Shown one piece after another: positions 26,317 through 38,500 of a stretch of 40,805 nt of DNA. The DNA comes from CAZJYI01 sp964550025. GTDB taxonomy: Bacteria > Verrucomicrobiota > Kiritimatiellia > UBA8416 > CAYOBW01. Within the stretch, counting starts at the first letter, position 1; each line of letters starts with the position of its first letter. Location: NCBI GenBank assembly GCA_964550025.1, contig CAZJYI010000106.1:1-40805 (forward strand), given 5' to 3'. Below the pieces are notes generated by a model that saw nothing but the letters and a program-made list of their open reading frames with translations, made no database searches and was not told the origin of the DNA. Both the position numbers and the translations under genes were made by a program.

Positions 26317-28716
26317 ATGAAGCTATCCGCGCGCCCCGCGACCGCCGCCATCCTGACCGCGTTGCTCGCCTGTACCACGGCAGCCTACGCCAGAACCATC
26401 AGCATCAACCTGCACCAGGCGGGAGGCGAAGACGAACAGAGCCGGGTGGACCCCGGCGAGAAGGCCGGCCTCGTCCCTGTAGGCGGTGCGCACTGGAACA
26501 ACATCGGTTTCGCCGGGGGCAACGTGACGGGTGCGCAGTGCCGAAAGGACGTCGCGCTGGCAGACGACCGGGGAATCGCGGACGCCGCCCGCTTCGCCTC
26601 CTCGCTAGGTTCCGGGTACGTGTCTTTCTCCGGTGCAGCCAGTGTTGCAGCCCCGGGGGGCAACGCAGGACTGATGAGCTCCTATCTCGCGTTCGATGCG
26701 CCGGACGACGGCACGCCGCCTGACGACAAGGGCTGCCTGACTGTCTCTGGCCTCGCGGCGCCGTTCACTACGGACGGCTACCGCGTCATCGTGTACTTCG
26801 ACTGCGACGCCGACAACCGCACCTTTGCCATCACGGTCACCCCGCAAGCGGGCAAGCCCCGGACCCGGACAGGAACGGATTCCGGCACGTTCGACGGCAA
26901 GTTCGTCGAGGCCAGCGGCGCCGGGACCTACGCCAACGTGGCGACTTTCGCGGGCCTGCGCGCCGCCTCGTTCACGATCACGATGGACTCGTCCTTCGGC
27001 CGGGGCGCGGTCAACGGAATCCAGATTGTGTCCGGGAAGTACGTGGCGCCGCCGGTCATCGAGTCGTTCCGCGCCGACGACGGGTACGTGGAACCCGGCG
27101 CGAAGGTTGCACTCTCCTGGCGCGCGCCGGGGGCGGAGCAGGTGAGCATTGCGCCCGGAGCGGAGGCAGCGAAGGCCCCTGAAGGCACGGTGGCCGTCAG
27201 CCTGCGCGAGACCACCACTTTCACGCTGAAGGCCCGCAATACGGCGGGCGAAGCGGAGGCGAAGTTGGTCGTCGGCGTCGGGCCGCCTCGTCCCAACATC
27301 GTCTTCTTCTTCATCGACGACATGGGCTGGCAAGACACGTCTGTGCCGTTCCACACCGAGGTCACGGCACTCAACAAGCGATACCACACGCCCAACATGG
27401 AACGCCTCGCCGCGCGGGGAATGAAGTTCACCCAGGCCTACGCCTGCGCGGTCTGTTCTCCTTCGCGCGTGAGCCTGATGACGGGAATGAACGCGGCGCG
27501 CCACGGCGTGACGAACTGGACCCTGCGCAAGGACAAGCAACCGGACCGGAATCACCCGAAGGTCAAGGCCGCCTCCTGGAACCTCAACGGCCTGAGTCCC
27601 GTGGCGGGGATTCCCAGCACGGTCCACGCCGTGACCCTGCCGATGCTGCTGCAGGGCACCGGCTACCGCACCATTCACGCCGGCAAAGCGCACTTTGGCG
27701 CGGATGGGCTGCCGGGCGAGGATCCGTGCAACCTGGGATTCGACGTCAACATCGCCGGCCACTGTGCCGGCGGCCCGGGCAGCTACCATGCGAAGAACAA
27801 CTACAGTGCGGCCTTTCGCAGGGGCGACCGCATCTGGGACGTGCCGGGGCTGGAGAAGTACCACGGGACGGACACGTACCTGAGCGAGGCGCTGACGATC
27901 GAGGCCAACAGGGCCGTCGAGCAGGCCGTGGCGGACGGCAGGCCGTTCTACCTCTACATGTCGCACTACGCCGTGCACGCGCCTTGGGAACAGGATAACC
28001 GTTTTCTCAAGAAGTACACTGACGCGGGCCTGAAGGGCCTGCCGGCCGTGTTCGCGTCCATGATCCAGAGCATGGACAAGTCGCTGGGCGACATCATGAC
28101 CAGGCTGGAGCAGCTCGGCGTCGCCGACGAGACCATCGTCGTGTTCATGTCGGACAACGGGTGTCCCTCACAGCTCCCGCGCAATCTCCCGCTGCGCGGC
28201 CACAAGATCACGCCGTACGAAGGCGGGACGCGCGTGCCGATGATCGTGAAATGGCCCGGCGTGGTGGAGCCCGGGACGACCTGCAACGACTACCTGATCA
28301 TCGAGGACATCTTCCCCACCTTCCTCGAGATGGCTGGTGTGGGACAGCTCGACCAGATCGGCGGTGCGATCGACGGGGTCAGCTTTGTGCCCCTGTTGAA
28401 GCAGCAACCGCCGGCCGACCCTGAGCGACCGATCTTCTGGCACTTCCCCAACACCTACGGCGAACCGCCCTACAGCTCGATACGCAAGGGTGACTGGAAA
28501 CTCATCTACCAGCACGTAGGCCCCAGGCTGGAGTTGTACAACCTGCGTACCGACATCGGGGAGAAGACGAACCTGGCCAAAGAGCAGCCGGCGAAACTGC
28601 GGGAACTGGCGGATGTCTTGACGGCCTTCCTGCACTCCACCGACGCCCCCATGACCATCGACAAGGCCACGGGCAAGCCCGTCGCATATCCCAGCGCCCA
28701 CCCTCGCGGTCAATGA
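26317..28716 (+). CDS. Secreted arylsulfatase-family sulfatase with N-terminal beta domains
   Basis: From ATG 26317 (AAGGAG at 26303-26308, spacing 8) the product has 799 residues with a signal peptide at about 1-26 (ALLACTTAAYA). Residues 27-240 form a beta domain of the kind found on PVC secreted enzymes. Residues 245-322 are an Ig-like segment (ESFRADDGYVEPGAKVALSW). Sulfatase proper starts at PNIVFFFIDDMGWQD with metal-binding Asp334 and Asp335. The signature CSPSR has Cys380, the residue converted to formylglycine, followed by VSLMTG. IVVFMSDNG gives the later metal-binding Asp/Asn, and GHKITPYEGGTRVPMIVKWPG follows. It should hydrolyse sulfate esters outside the cytoplasm once matured by an anaerobic or FGE-type enzyme, which is not in the window. 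Substrate is probably a sulfated glycan. Its stop overlaps the convergent gene by 7 bases. Confidence 0.9.
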   Translation: MKLSARPATAAILTALLACTTAAYARTISINLHQAGGEDEQSRVDPGEKAGLVPVGGAHWNNIGFAGGNVTGAQCRKDVALADDRGIADAARFASSLGSGYVSFSGAASVAAPGGNAGLMSSYLAFDAPDDGTPPDDKGCLTVSGLAAPFTTDGYRVIVYFDCDADNRTFAITVTPQAGKPRTRTGTDSGTFDGKFVEASGAGTYANVATFAGLRAASFTITMDSSFGRGAVNGIQIVSGKYVAPPVIESFRADDGYVEPGAKVALSWRAPGAEQVSIAPGAEAAKAPEGTVAVSLRETTTFTLKARNTAGEAEAKLVVGVGPPRPNIVFFFIDDMGWQDTSVPFHTEVTALNKRYHTPNMERLAARGMKFTQAYACAVCSPSRVSLMTGMNAARHGVTNWTLRKDKQPDRNHPKVKAASWNLNGLSPVAGIPSTVHAVTLPMLLQGTGYRTIHAGKAHFGADGLPGEDPCNLGFDVNIAGHCAGGPGSYHAKNNYSAAFRRGDRIWDVPGLEKYHGTDTYLSEALTIEANRAVEQAVADGRPFYLYMSHYAVHAPWEQDNRFLKKYTDAGLKGLPAVFASMIQSMDKSLGDIMTRLEQLGVADETIVVFMSDNGCPSQLPRNLPLRGHKITPYEGGTRVPMIVKWPGVVEPGTTCNDYLIIEDIFPTFLEMAGVGQLDQIGGAIDGVSFVPLLKQQPPADPERPIFWHFPNTYGEPPYSSIRKGDWKLIYQHVGPRLELYNLRTDIGEKTNLAKEQPAKLRELADVLTAFLHSTDAPMTIDKATGKPVAYPSAHPRGQ

Positions 28717-29546
28717 CCGGGAGCCTGTTCCAGTTCCAGGAGTCCGGGCGGAGCGGTTTTGGGCCGCGCTTTCAGCGGCCCGGGCGCCACCGTCCCCGCG
28801 CCCGGCGTTGAGCCGCCAACCGCGCGCAGGAAGGAACGGTTCTTCGCGGAAGACTTGGCTTCCTGGTGGGCACGTGCAATGGATTGCCATTTCCGTGCCT
28901 TCTCCAGCAGCCTGCATTGATAGTAGGACTTACCCGGGTTGTCAGGCTGAGTCATGAGGTAGAGCACGTGCTCTCTCAAGGTGCGTCCGCACGGCACCCG
29001 TATGGGTTTGTCGGAGCCGTATCTCGCGTCGGCGAGCTCCAGCGACCTGAGAATGGCCTGCAACGCTTTCGCATCGCAGGTGGCGACCAGGGCCTGCAGG
29101 ATGTCCTTCTGCCGGTGGATGGCCTTGGCCTGATCGACGCCTTGCTTCACCGTCAGGGCGAACGCTCTGGCGAGAGCGGGCACCGATAGCGGGTCCTCCC
29201 TGCGAGCGAAGGCGGCGGCGATGCGGTCCGCCATTCGCGCTACCCTGGCATCCCGCACAGGGGTGGCAACCAGTTCAAGGAGCAGTTCCTCCCATGCGAC
29301 CCGGTAGTCAGCGCCCAGATGCCTACCGGACAGTAGCGGCGGCAACTGGACGGCGGGTTGCAGGCCGTCGGTTGACGGAGCGGGGAACGCGTAGGTTTCA
29401 ATCAACTCGGTTGCCAATGCGCTGTACCGCGGGGGCCGCGACGGCACGGCTTCTCCCTGCCTCATCGCAGGGTCGGCCGATCCGGTCCGGCCGACGCAAA
29501 CGCCGAGCATGCCCACAAGGGCCAAGACAGTGATCCCAGTTTTCAT
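28710..29546 (-). CDS. Small secreted protein of unknown function, coupled to the giant PAD gene
   Basis: From ATG 29546 the product has 278 residues. The ATG shares ATGA with the stop of the giant upstream gene, and GGGAG lies about 10 bases before it, so translation is likely coupled. A signal peptide is clear (MKTGITVLALVGMLGV, cleavage near GRTGSA). The mature part looks helical: YSALATELIETYAF, RVAWEELLLELVATPVRDARVARMADRI and QAILRSLELADARYG, then a conserved-looking RTLREHVLYLMTQPDNPGKSYYQCRLLEKARKWQSIA and a basic, Pro/Gly-rich tail. Three cysteines lie in the mature protein. I recognise no family. As the only partner of the PAD gene it could be a chaperone, inhibitor or substrate; all three are guesses. 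Confidence 0.75.
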   Translation of the reverse strand: MKTGITVLALVGMLGVCVGRTGSADPAMRQGEAVPSRPPRYSALATELIETYAFPAPSTDGLQPAVQLPPLLSGRHLGADYRVAWEELLLELVATPVRDARVARMADRIAAAFARREDPLSVPALARAFALTVKQGVDQAKAIHRQKDILQALVATCDAKALQAILRSLELADARYGSDKPIRVPCGRTLREHVLYLMTQPDNPGKSYYQCRLLEKARKWQSIARAHQEAKSSAKNRSFLRAVGGSTPGAGTVAPGPLKARPKTAPPGLLELEQAPGH

Positions 29547-32500
29547 GGCTGATTCTCCCACCAATCAAGATCAAGCAGTTCACGTTTCACGTTGGAGCCG
29601 CAGTGAATCTCCCCCATGTTGCGATGATACAGGTCCCAGCAGTCCACGAACCGCACGGTCCCACCGAGGGCGGCCCTGATGGCGGCCTCGTAGATATCGT
29701 TGCCTCCCGGGCCCACCGGACCGAACTGCCGGGGCACGTACAACCTGCCGTCGAGCGGCTGCAAATTGGTCGGCCCCGGGTTGAAGGCGGCGGCACTGTG
29801 GTTCTCAACATTCGCACCACTCAGTCTGCCGAAGAACAGGCAGGGCACTCGGGTGAAGGTCAACGGCGTACTCGCCGCTTCCAGCCGGTTGGACGCCTGG
29901 TTGATCAGGCCCTGGACTATGTTCGTGTTCAGGTGCGCGAAGTCCGTGTCCCCCAGCACTTCCGTCGCAGTGACGATTGCCGGCATAGTCAGCCTCCATC
30001 GCCGCGACCCTTCGCACAGCACGTACCTGTCGCCCGTCCTCGGACCGCCGCCGAACCAATTGGTAAACGTCTGCGGTGCGGCATCGTGCCCCATCGAGTA
30101 GATGTCATACGTGAGACGGTTTGTTATGACCCCCCCGTTGATAATGTTTGTGCTCGTATACCAGACCTGGCTGACGGTAACGAACCCATTGCCCAGGGCG
30201 TCGACTACGCCGACCGTCCCGGCCGCGCCTGAGCCCGAGGCGGAGTCGTCGTAGATGCGGATGAACTTCCAGTTCGGCGCACCCGGCGCGGTATGGTCGA
30301 TGCCCGTGACGACGCGGTTTGAGACACCCGCGGGCGGGTCGCCCGACGCGATTCCGGCGACCGGTGGTGCCCCGGTTGCGAAGAACACGCTGTTGCTCAG
30401 ACGCTCCGGCGGCAGCGCGGTCAAGAGGTCCCACGCCATGGTCGGGTCAGCGATGGCCACGGTGCCCTCGGAGAGGAATGAGGTGATCTCGTCAATGTGC
30501 GCCACGGCAAGCCAGTTCACGGGGACATTCGTGACCACGGACTGGACCTCCTGCGATTCCAGGAACCGCCTGAGCCTGTCAGACGTCGCGTCGCTATCCC
30601 CAAGGACCATCCGCCCCAGCTTGTAGGTGTTGTCCGGTGGCAGAATCTCCAGGTTGCCGCCGTAATCGCCGGACTTGTAGGTGGCGCCGGCGTCCACCCC
30701 CAACTGGAAAGTCCCGACGTTGTTCGTCAGCAGTTTCTCGAGCGGCCAGGCAGGCTGCGGAGGCGATCCTCGGCGAGCGTACGGAAGCCGGAACACGACG
30801 TGATTCGTCGGCCCGCCCGGTCTCTGGGTAAACCCGATCTCGATGTGATCCTGGAACCACTGCGTACCGGCGGCGGGGAGCGTCGCCGTCATGAGTTGAT
30901 CGGAGTCGCCGAGGCCGTAGTAATTGGTGTCGGCCGCGGCATTGAGACGGAATTCATCATTTCTGGCGCCGTGATCCAGGGCCCAGACCTCCTTGGAGGC
31001 CTCCTGTCGCGACAGCATGATCCAGGGAGCCACTTTCAGTCGAACCGCGTCCGAGCATATCACGGTCGTCCCGTCACGGAGCTCAATTGTGAGATCAATC
31101 TCCCCGTCGAAGTGGTTTGTCAAAACGCCGGCGCCCGTATTCCGGAAGCAGAGTCCCTCGATGCCGAACGTGCAGTCACCGGACGCATCTCCCTGGAAGT
31201 CGGGACTGGCAGGGTCAACCCACTCGGTAATGTCCAGTTCAACATCGTCGGGCGGCGGCGCCCCCCCACCCGACATCGTGCCCCAGATCGCCGTGTTGGC
31301 GGGATCGGCCTCAATCTTCTTGTACACGTGAATGCGCTGAATGTCCTCTTGCTCGGGGACTGTTAGCCAGACCTTCCAGGCATCCGGGATCTCGTGCGAG
31401 ATGCTGCGAATCACCAACTCAGCGATGTCTTCCTCGTCCTCGGCGTTCTCGATCACGTAGTCCTCGTCAACCGGGTCACCTCTGTCGTCGAAGTGGACCG
31501 CGTCGGGCCTCGGCTCGCCAGTTGCTGATGTGTTGTCTCCGTCGCGGTCGAAGTTGACGTTGAAGATCGCCCCCTTGTCCTTCGTCCAGTCGTCCTCGTC
31601 CTCTTCGTCTTCGTCATTGTCTTCGACGTCGCCGTCCCGATCCGTATCCACGTCGAGGTCGAGTTTCGTGACCGTTATGCGGATCCTGTCGCTGAAGACC
31701 ACCACGCTGTGTTCGTCCTCCACCAGGACTTCGAGAATGATGTCGCCCGGGCGGCTGCTCAAGTGCGTCCCCTCCACGTAGAAGTCCAGGTCAATGTCCG
31801 CCATGGTCACGTCGTCGCCGAGCTCCCACTCTTCGTCCTGTTCCGTGAGCATGCTCGAATCCAGCACCAGGCCCGGCGTACCGGGCCTCCGTCCGTGCTT
31901 CGTCTTCGTCTCCCACAGCTTGATCTGGCCTTCGGCCTCGGGGATGACATGGAGTATGACCTTGCCGACAGCCATGTCCTCCGGGAGCCCCTTGAGGTAG
32001 ACCAGGACCAGGTCCTTCTCCCACAAGTTCGGTTCATCCAGAAAGTCAGGGATGTTGTTGGTATCGTCGTCGTTGTCATTCAGCCTGACACCCAACCCCG
32101 GAACCGTGTGCTCCTTGTCATCATCCGGATCGCCCACGACGGTACCGTCGTAGTTGAAGTCACCGTCCAGGTCCATGTTCACCACGTGCATCTTTGCTCG
32201 CGCCTCCCACCCCCAGAAGAACCACCTTTCTTCGTGCGTTCCGAGCAGGTCGTTCGGATCGTCGACGACAACGCCGTGGTTCCACCCCTCCCCCATGATG
32301 TCGGCGAAGTACTCGTAGTCCGGCTTCGGGGGCCACCTGGCAAAGGTGCGAGTGTGGATGATCCGCACGGGATAGGTATGCCCGCGGGCGAACTTGTAGT
32401 AGTCGACCAGCGGAACTCCGTGACCGTTGTCATCATCCAGTTCCTCGACGATGTGGGTGATCCTGCCCACCGTCATGTTGTAGAGTTCCGTCGGGTAGTA

Positions 32501-35500
32501 GCTGTGGTCCCCGACAGTCAGGCGGACGTCCGCGATCATGTCCGGAGGCGGGGGTACTCCCCTGTCGGCAGCGTCCGTCGGGTCACTGCCCTGGTCCACC
32601 TCTACATCGTCGGGCACACCGTCGCCGTCCGTATCACGCTTGGTCGGGTCCGTGCCGTGGGTCGCCTCCTCGAGGCCGTCCAGTCCGTCGCCGTCGTCCG
32701 GCACATTCGGGTCGTCCGGCACGAGAGGGTTCCATTGCGGCACCCTTGTCTCGAGTCCGTCGGGCAGTCCGTCGCCGTCCGTATCGTACTTGTTCGGGTC
32801 GGTGCCGTGCGCGTGTTCCTCACCGTTCGAGAGGTCGTCGCCGTCGGGGTCTTCGTCGCTGTCGTCCACCAGCGGGTTGAGATTGTGTTGCTTCTCGTAG
32901 TCGTCGGGCATGCCGTCGTCGTCCGTGTCGTCTTTCCGGGGGTGCGTGCCGAGACCATGCTCTTCGGCGTTGGTGAGGTTGTCATTGTCCGGATCGCCGT
33001 CCGCGTCGGACGGGTCATTGGGATCGAAACCGTGGTCGAGTTCCCACCCGTCTTTCATACCGTCGCCGTCGCTGTCGGGATTGGACGGAGACGTGTTGTG
33101 CGTATGGATCTCGTCGAAGTCGCTGACCCCGTCCCCATCGGTATCCGTGCTGGTCGGGCTCGTCCCCGCCTGGTGCTCCTCCAGGTCGGTCAACCCGTCC
33201 CCGGCCCCGCCGTTCTCGCCGTCACCGGTCCCGTCGTGAGACAGATCGCCGAAGAAGAGCAACTCCCAAAGGTCGTTCATCCCGTCGCCGTCTGTATCCA
33301 TGAATTCGAGGATGCCGATGTCGATGATCCCGACGCCGTTGCTGAGAACCGGGTGATTCCAGCGCACCTGGCCCCGCATATCGAGCAGCGGCCCGTTGGA
33401 ACTGCCGGCGTCGATGCAGCGCGAACCGTCCTTGAGCCAGTAGGAACCCGTGAGGGACGGGGCGTTGCTGAAGTTGCCTTCGCCAACCCAGCCGCCTTCG
33501 ACACAGGAATACCGGACGGTGGGGGATCCGCCCTCGATCGAGCTCGGGGAATTGCCATAGATGATGACGTTCTCGACGTGGGGGCGCAGCCCGGGGTTGT
33601 TGTACAGCCCGCCGCCCCCCAGGCCGGCCGCGTTGTCGCACACCGTGCAGTTCCTGAGCACCGGCTCCGAGTTGTTGTAGTTGTAGACGCCGCCCCCCCG
33701 GCCCGAGGGCGCCCGGTTCCGCGCGATGAGGCAGTTCGTGTACTGCGGGGCCGAGAAGTAGTCGTGGTACACGCCGCCCCCGTTGGACGCGCACCGGTTG
33801 TTGCGAATCCGGCAGTTACTGACGGACCAGGTACTCCGGTAGAGGTAGATGCCGCCTCCGTCCGAGCCGGCATCGTTGTCGGCAATTGTGCAACCCGTCA
33901 ATTCCCCGTAAGTGAGCTTCCCGTAGACTCCGCCCCCTCTCTCCCCGGCGGCATTGCCGACGATGGTGCAATTCGACACATTTGCGCGATACCCCGCATA
34001 CAGCCCGCCGCCGTGCTCGGTGGCCGTGCAGTCTTCAATGACGCAGTTGCGGATGACCGGCGTGCTCCCACTGCAATAGATGCCGCCGCCCGACGCGCCA
34101 CTGCCGTTCCTGATCGTCAGGCCATCCACGATGGTCAGCGTGTCCACACCGTCGCCGAAGACGAAGCCGCGCCCCCGGCCCTGGCAATCAATGACGCAGT
34201 TGGAGGGGCCGTTCTCCGACTGCAGGATCAGCGGCTTGCCGTCATAGCTGAGGTCACGGTTCCCAAGACCGAGGTAAAGGCCGTCGCCAACCCCGATTAC
34301 ATCGTAGTCCGCGGCGGCGTCGAGCGCGTCCTGTATGCGGTTGAACGGCAACGCCGGCGAACCGTCCCCGCCCGGCGACGCGCCGGCGTCGACCAGCACA
34401 ATGGGAACGGGGATCGACGCGCCCGCCTGCGCGTCGCTCCCGTGGCGCCATTCGTAGATACTGGGGTAGCCGTCCCCATCCGGGTCGCCTGACGGGTCCA
34501 AAGGGTCCAGCGGATCCAGACCGTGATCCACTTCGTACTTGTCGTCCATGCCGTCGCCGTCGCTGTCTCTACTGAGCGGAGACGTCCCGTGAATCTTGAC
34601 CTCCTCTCCGTCCGTCAGCCCGTCGCCGTCCGTATCCGCCTTCTCCGGGTCGGTGCCGTAGCGGTATTCCTCCCGGTCGGTCAACCCGTCGGGACCGCCA
34701 TCCGTGTCGTCATCCGCGCTGCCGTCCTGCGAGAGACCGCCCAGATGCACGATTTCCCAGGCGTCCGCGATACCATTCGAATTAACGTCCACGAACTCGT
34801 CGGCGCCGATGTCCACGATCGAGACCGCGTTACTGTGGCCGCGATCGTCCCAGCGGTCCTCCCCATCGGCGTCCCGGGGTGGCGCGTTTGAAGCACTCCC
34901 CGCGTCGATGCAGGGGGAATCGGCTCGCAGGCGGTGTGTGGCTGTCAAGAGAGGGTTGTTGCTGCTGTTACCGATGCCCGCCCAGCCGCCCTCGACTACG
35001 GAGTACGTCACGGTCGGCGAACTGGAACCGGCAAACGTGTCGGGCACGTTCCCGTAGAGGATGGTATTGCCGATCCGCGGCACGGCGCCGGAATTGTAAA
35101 TGCCCCCGCCGTTGTTGGCACGGTTGTCAACGATCGTGCAGTTGCGCAGTTCCGGCGTCCCCGGCGAACCGAGGTAGAGCGCTCCCCCATAGAAGACGGC
35201 AGAGTTGTCGGTGATCGTGCAGTTACTGAAGAGGGGGCTACCGGACGTGCAATAGGCGCCTGCGCCGTGTTGACTGGCCGAACAGCCTTCGATGACACAG
35301 TTGCGAAGGGTCGGGCCGGCACCGGAGCAGTAGACACCCCCGCCCCACGCGGAGCGGCCGTTGCGTACGGTCAGGCCCTCGATGATTGTAAGGCGTCCCT
35401 CGCCGCTGGTGATTGTGAATCCGTGCCCCTTCCCTTCGCAATCAATGATGCAGGCGGCGTGACCGTTGGTGGAACGCATCATCACCGGGAGGCCTGAGGG

Positions 35501-38500
35501 GCTCAGGTCCCGGTTGCCGGCTCCCCTGTACGTCCCGTCCGCGACCTGGATGATGTCGTACGCGCCGGCCGACTGGATCGCGGCGCGGATGGTGTCGAAC
35601 GGGTGCGTCGTCGACCCGTCCCCGCCGGGCACGGCCGAGGCCGCCACGTGGATCGTTCCGCTCGGCGCCGAAGCTGACGAGTGCGGATCGGTGTCCTGGG
35701 AACCCTCGTAGGCATTGGGATACCCGTCGGCGTCGGGATCGAGCGGGGCGTCCCCCCCGTCGTTGGGGTCCAGTGCCCGGCGCACTTCGTAGCCATCGTC
35801 CATGCCGTCCCCGTCGGTGTCGGGGTTGACCGGCGAGGTCCCGTGCGTGTCCACCTCCTCTCCGTCCGTCAACCCGTCACCGTCCGTGTCCGCCTTCTCG
35901 GGATCGGTGCCGTAGCGGTATTCCTCGCGATCGGTCAACCCGTCGGGACCGCCGTCGGCATCGTCATCCGCGGTGCCGTCCTGTGAGAGGTCGCCGAGAC
36001 GAGAGACCTCCCAGGCGTCTGCGATGCCGTTTGAGTTGACATCCACAAACTCGTCGGCGCCGATGTCCACGATCGAAACCACGTTGCTGTGATCCCGATC
36101 GTCCCAACGGTCCTCCCCGTCGATGTCCTGAGGGGGCGCGTTCGAGGCGCTCCCCGCGTCAATACAGGGGGAAACGGATCGCGGGCGATAGGCGGCCGTC
36201 AAGAGCGGGTCGTTGGTGCCGTTACCAACGCCCGGCCAGCCGCCCTCGACGACGCTATAGGTCACGGTCGGTGAACCGGAACCGGCGATCGCGTCCGGCA
36301 CGTTGCCGTAGAGGATGCTGTTGCCAATCAGGGGATCGCTGCCGGTGTCGTAGATGCCGCCGCCGCTCTGTGCGCGGTTGCCGACGATGGTACAGTTCCA
36401 AAACTCCGCCGTCCCCGGCGAATCGAGATAGAACGCCCCCCCGTTGACGGCGGCCTCATTGCCGGTGATTCTGCAACTGCTGAAGAGCGGACTCCCGTCC
36501 GTACAGCAAGCGCCCGCGCCGTTCTGGCTCGCCGAACAACCCTGGATGATGCAGTTGCGGATGGTCGGACCGGCGCCTGAGAAGTAGATACCGCCGCCCC
36601 ACGAAGCACTACCGTTTCGAAGGGTCGAACCATCGACGATCGTCAAGCGCCCCTCGCCCCCGGTGAAGCGGATGCAGGACGAGGCATGCTCGGCGTCAAT
36701 GATGCAGGATTCGGCGCCCGACGCCGACTCCACGATAATCGTCTTGCCCCGGAAGTCGAGACCGCGGTTGCCGTTGCCCTTGTACACACCGTCGGAAAGC
36801 CGGATGATGCCGAAGTCTTGTGCGGCGTCGATGCCGTCCTGAATCGTGCTGAACGGGCTTCCTTCCGAACCATCGCCTCCCGGTATAGCCGCGGCGTTCA
36901 CGTACACCGTGGCCGCCGGAACGGACGTGACGGAGTTCGGGTTCGAACCGTGAGCGTATTCGTAGGCAGTGGGATACCTGTCGCCGTCCGTGTCCGCTTC
37001 CGCGTCCGCGGGATCGTTCGGGTCCAGGCCGTTGTCCAGCTCGTACCGGTCGTCCAGACCATCGCCGTCACTGTCGGCGTTGGTTGGCGAAGTGCCGTGC
37101 ACGTTGACTTCCTCACCATCCGTCAACCCGTCCCCGTCCGTGTCCGCCCTGTCCGGGTCGGTGCCGTACCGGTACTCCTCCCGGTCGGTCAACCCGTCGG
37201 GCCCTCCGTCCGCGTCATCATCAGCCGTACCGTCCTGCGAGAGATCTCCGAAGTGCATGAGTTCCCACGCGTCGGCAATGCCGTTCGAGTTCACATCGAC
37301 GAACTCGTCGGCACCCATGTCGACAATCGAGACCACGTTGCTGTGACCTGGATGGTCCCATCGGTCTTCATCGTCGACATCCCGGGGTGGAGCGTTGGAT
37401 GCACTCCCCGCGTCGATGCACGGAGACAAGGCCAGCAGACGGTGTGTCGCTGTCAACAGGGGGTCGTTCGTTGAGTTACCCTTTCCCGTCCATCCCCCGG
37501 TTACGGTGGAGTAGGTTATGGTAACGGCACTCCCCGGCCCCGACAGTGCGTCCGGGCTGTTGCCCCAGAGGATGCCGTTGCCGACGACCAGGCCGGACCC
37601 TGCATGGTGGATGCCGCCGCCCGTGCCTCCGGCGGATCGGTTGGCCGCGACCGTGCAATTCCTTAAGGTCACCGAACTCCCGGAAGCAACGTGTAGCCCG
37701 CCGCCGGGGCCGGGGGTGAGGTTGTCGGTAATAGTCACGTTGCTGAATGTCGGGTTCCCGTACCGGCTGTACACGCCCCCCCCACCCTGGGTCCCCGCCG
37801 AGTTGCAACTCACGGAGCAGGTGTCGGACGTTGCAGCGCAGGAGTAAAGGTACATGCCGCCGCCGCGCAGCGCGGCGTTGCCGGTTAGCGTGCAGTGGTT
37901 CAGCACGGGGGCGCCATAGCTGCCGTAGAACCCGCCGCCCCCACTGCGTGCCGTGTTGCCGGAAATCGTGCAATGCGAGACGATGGCGTTGCCCCTGTAG
38001 CAACTCACGCCCCCTCCCGAATCGGCGGTATTCCCCACAAACGTGCAATTCGACACAATAGGCGCGGCTAAACTGCCGCAATAGACGCCTCCACCGGAAG
38101 AGGATGCCGTGTTGCTCGAGAAGGTGCACGCGTCGAAGATGGGCGATCCCTGCGCGATGAAGGCCCCGGCGCCGTAGCTGGCCGCATTGTCAGTCAACAC
38201 ACAATCGCGCAGAACCGGACTGCTCTGCACGCACTTGACCCCCCCGCCCTCGTAGCCGTACATGCCGCGAATGGTGAGTCCCACAAGCCGGCACAGATTG
38301 CTCTCTCCGTTCTGGAAGCTGAACCCGACCACATAGTCGCCCTCACCATCGACAACGCAAGAGGACGGTCCCTTTTCCGAACGCAGAATCAGCCTCTTGC
38401 CGCCGAAATCGATGCTCCGGTTGCCGTCCCCGGTGTAGACACCATCTCGCACCTCGATGATGTCGTAATCCACGGCCATATCGATCGCATCCTGGATCGT

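Noticed and set aside
28707..28719. Palindrome CGGTCAATGACCG at the convergent stop codons of the sulfatase and the small secreted gene
   Set aside because: It follows largely from two facing TGA stops in GC-rich sequence. It is too short to call a terminator and has no T-run.
29500..29546. Possible lipoprotein box (LGVC) in the small secreted protein
   Set aside because: The residue before Cys is Val rather than Gly, Ala or Ser, so ordinary signal peptidase I cleavage after GRTGSA is more likely.
31709..34492. A 927-codon open frame antisense to the PAD gene
   Set aside because: Its translation is Val/Arg/Pro-rich with no domain. It mirrors the Asp-rich TSP3 codons and GC-rich codon use on the other strand, which removes stop codons.
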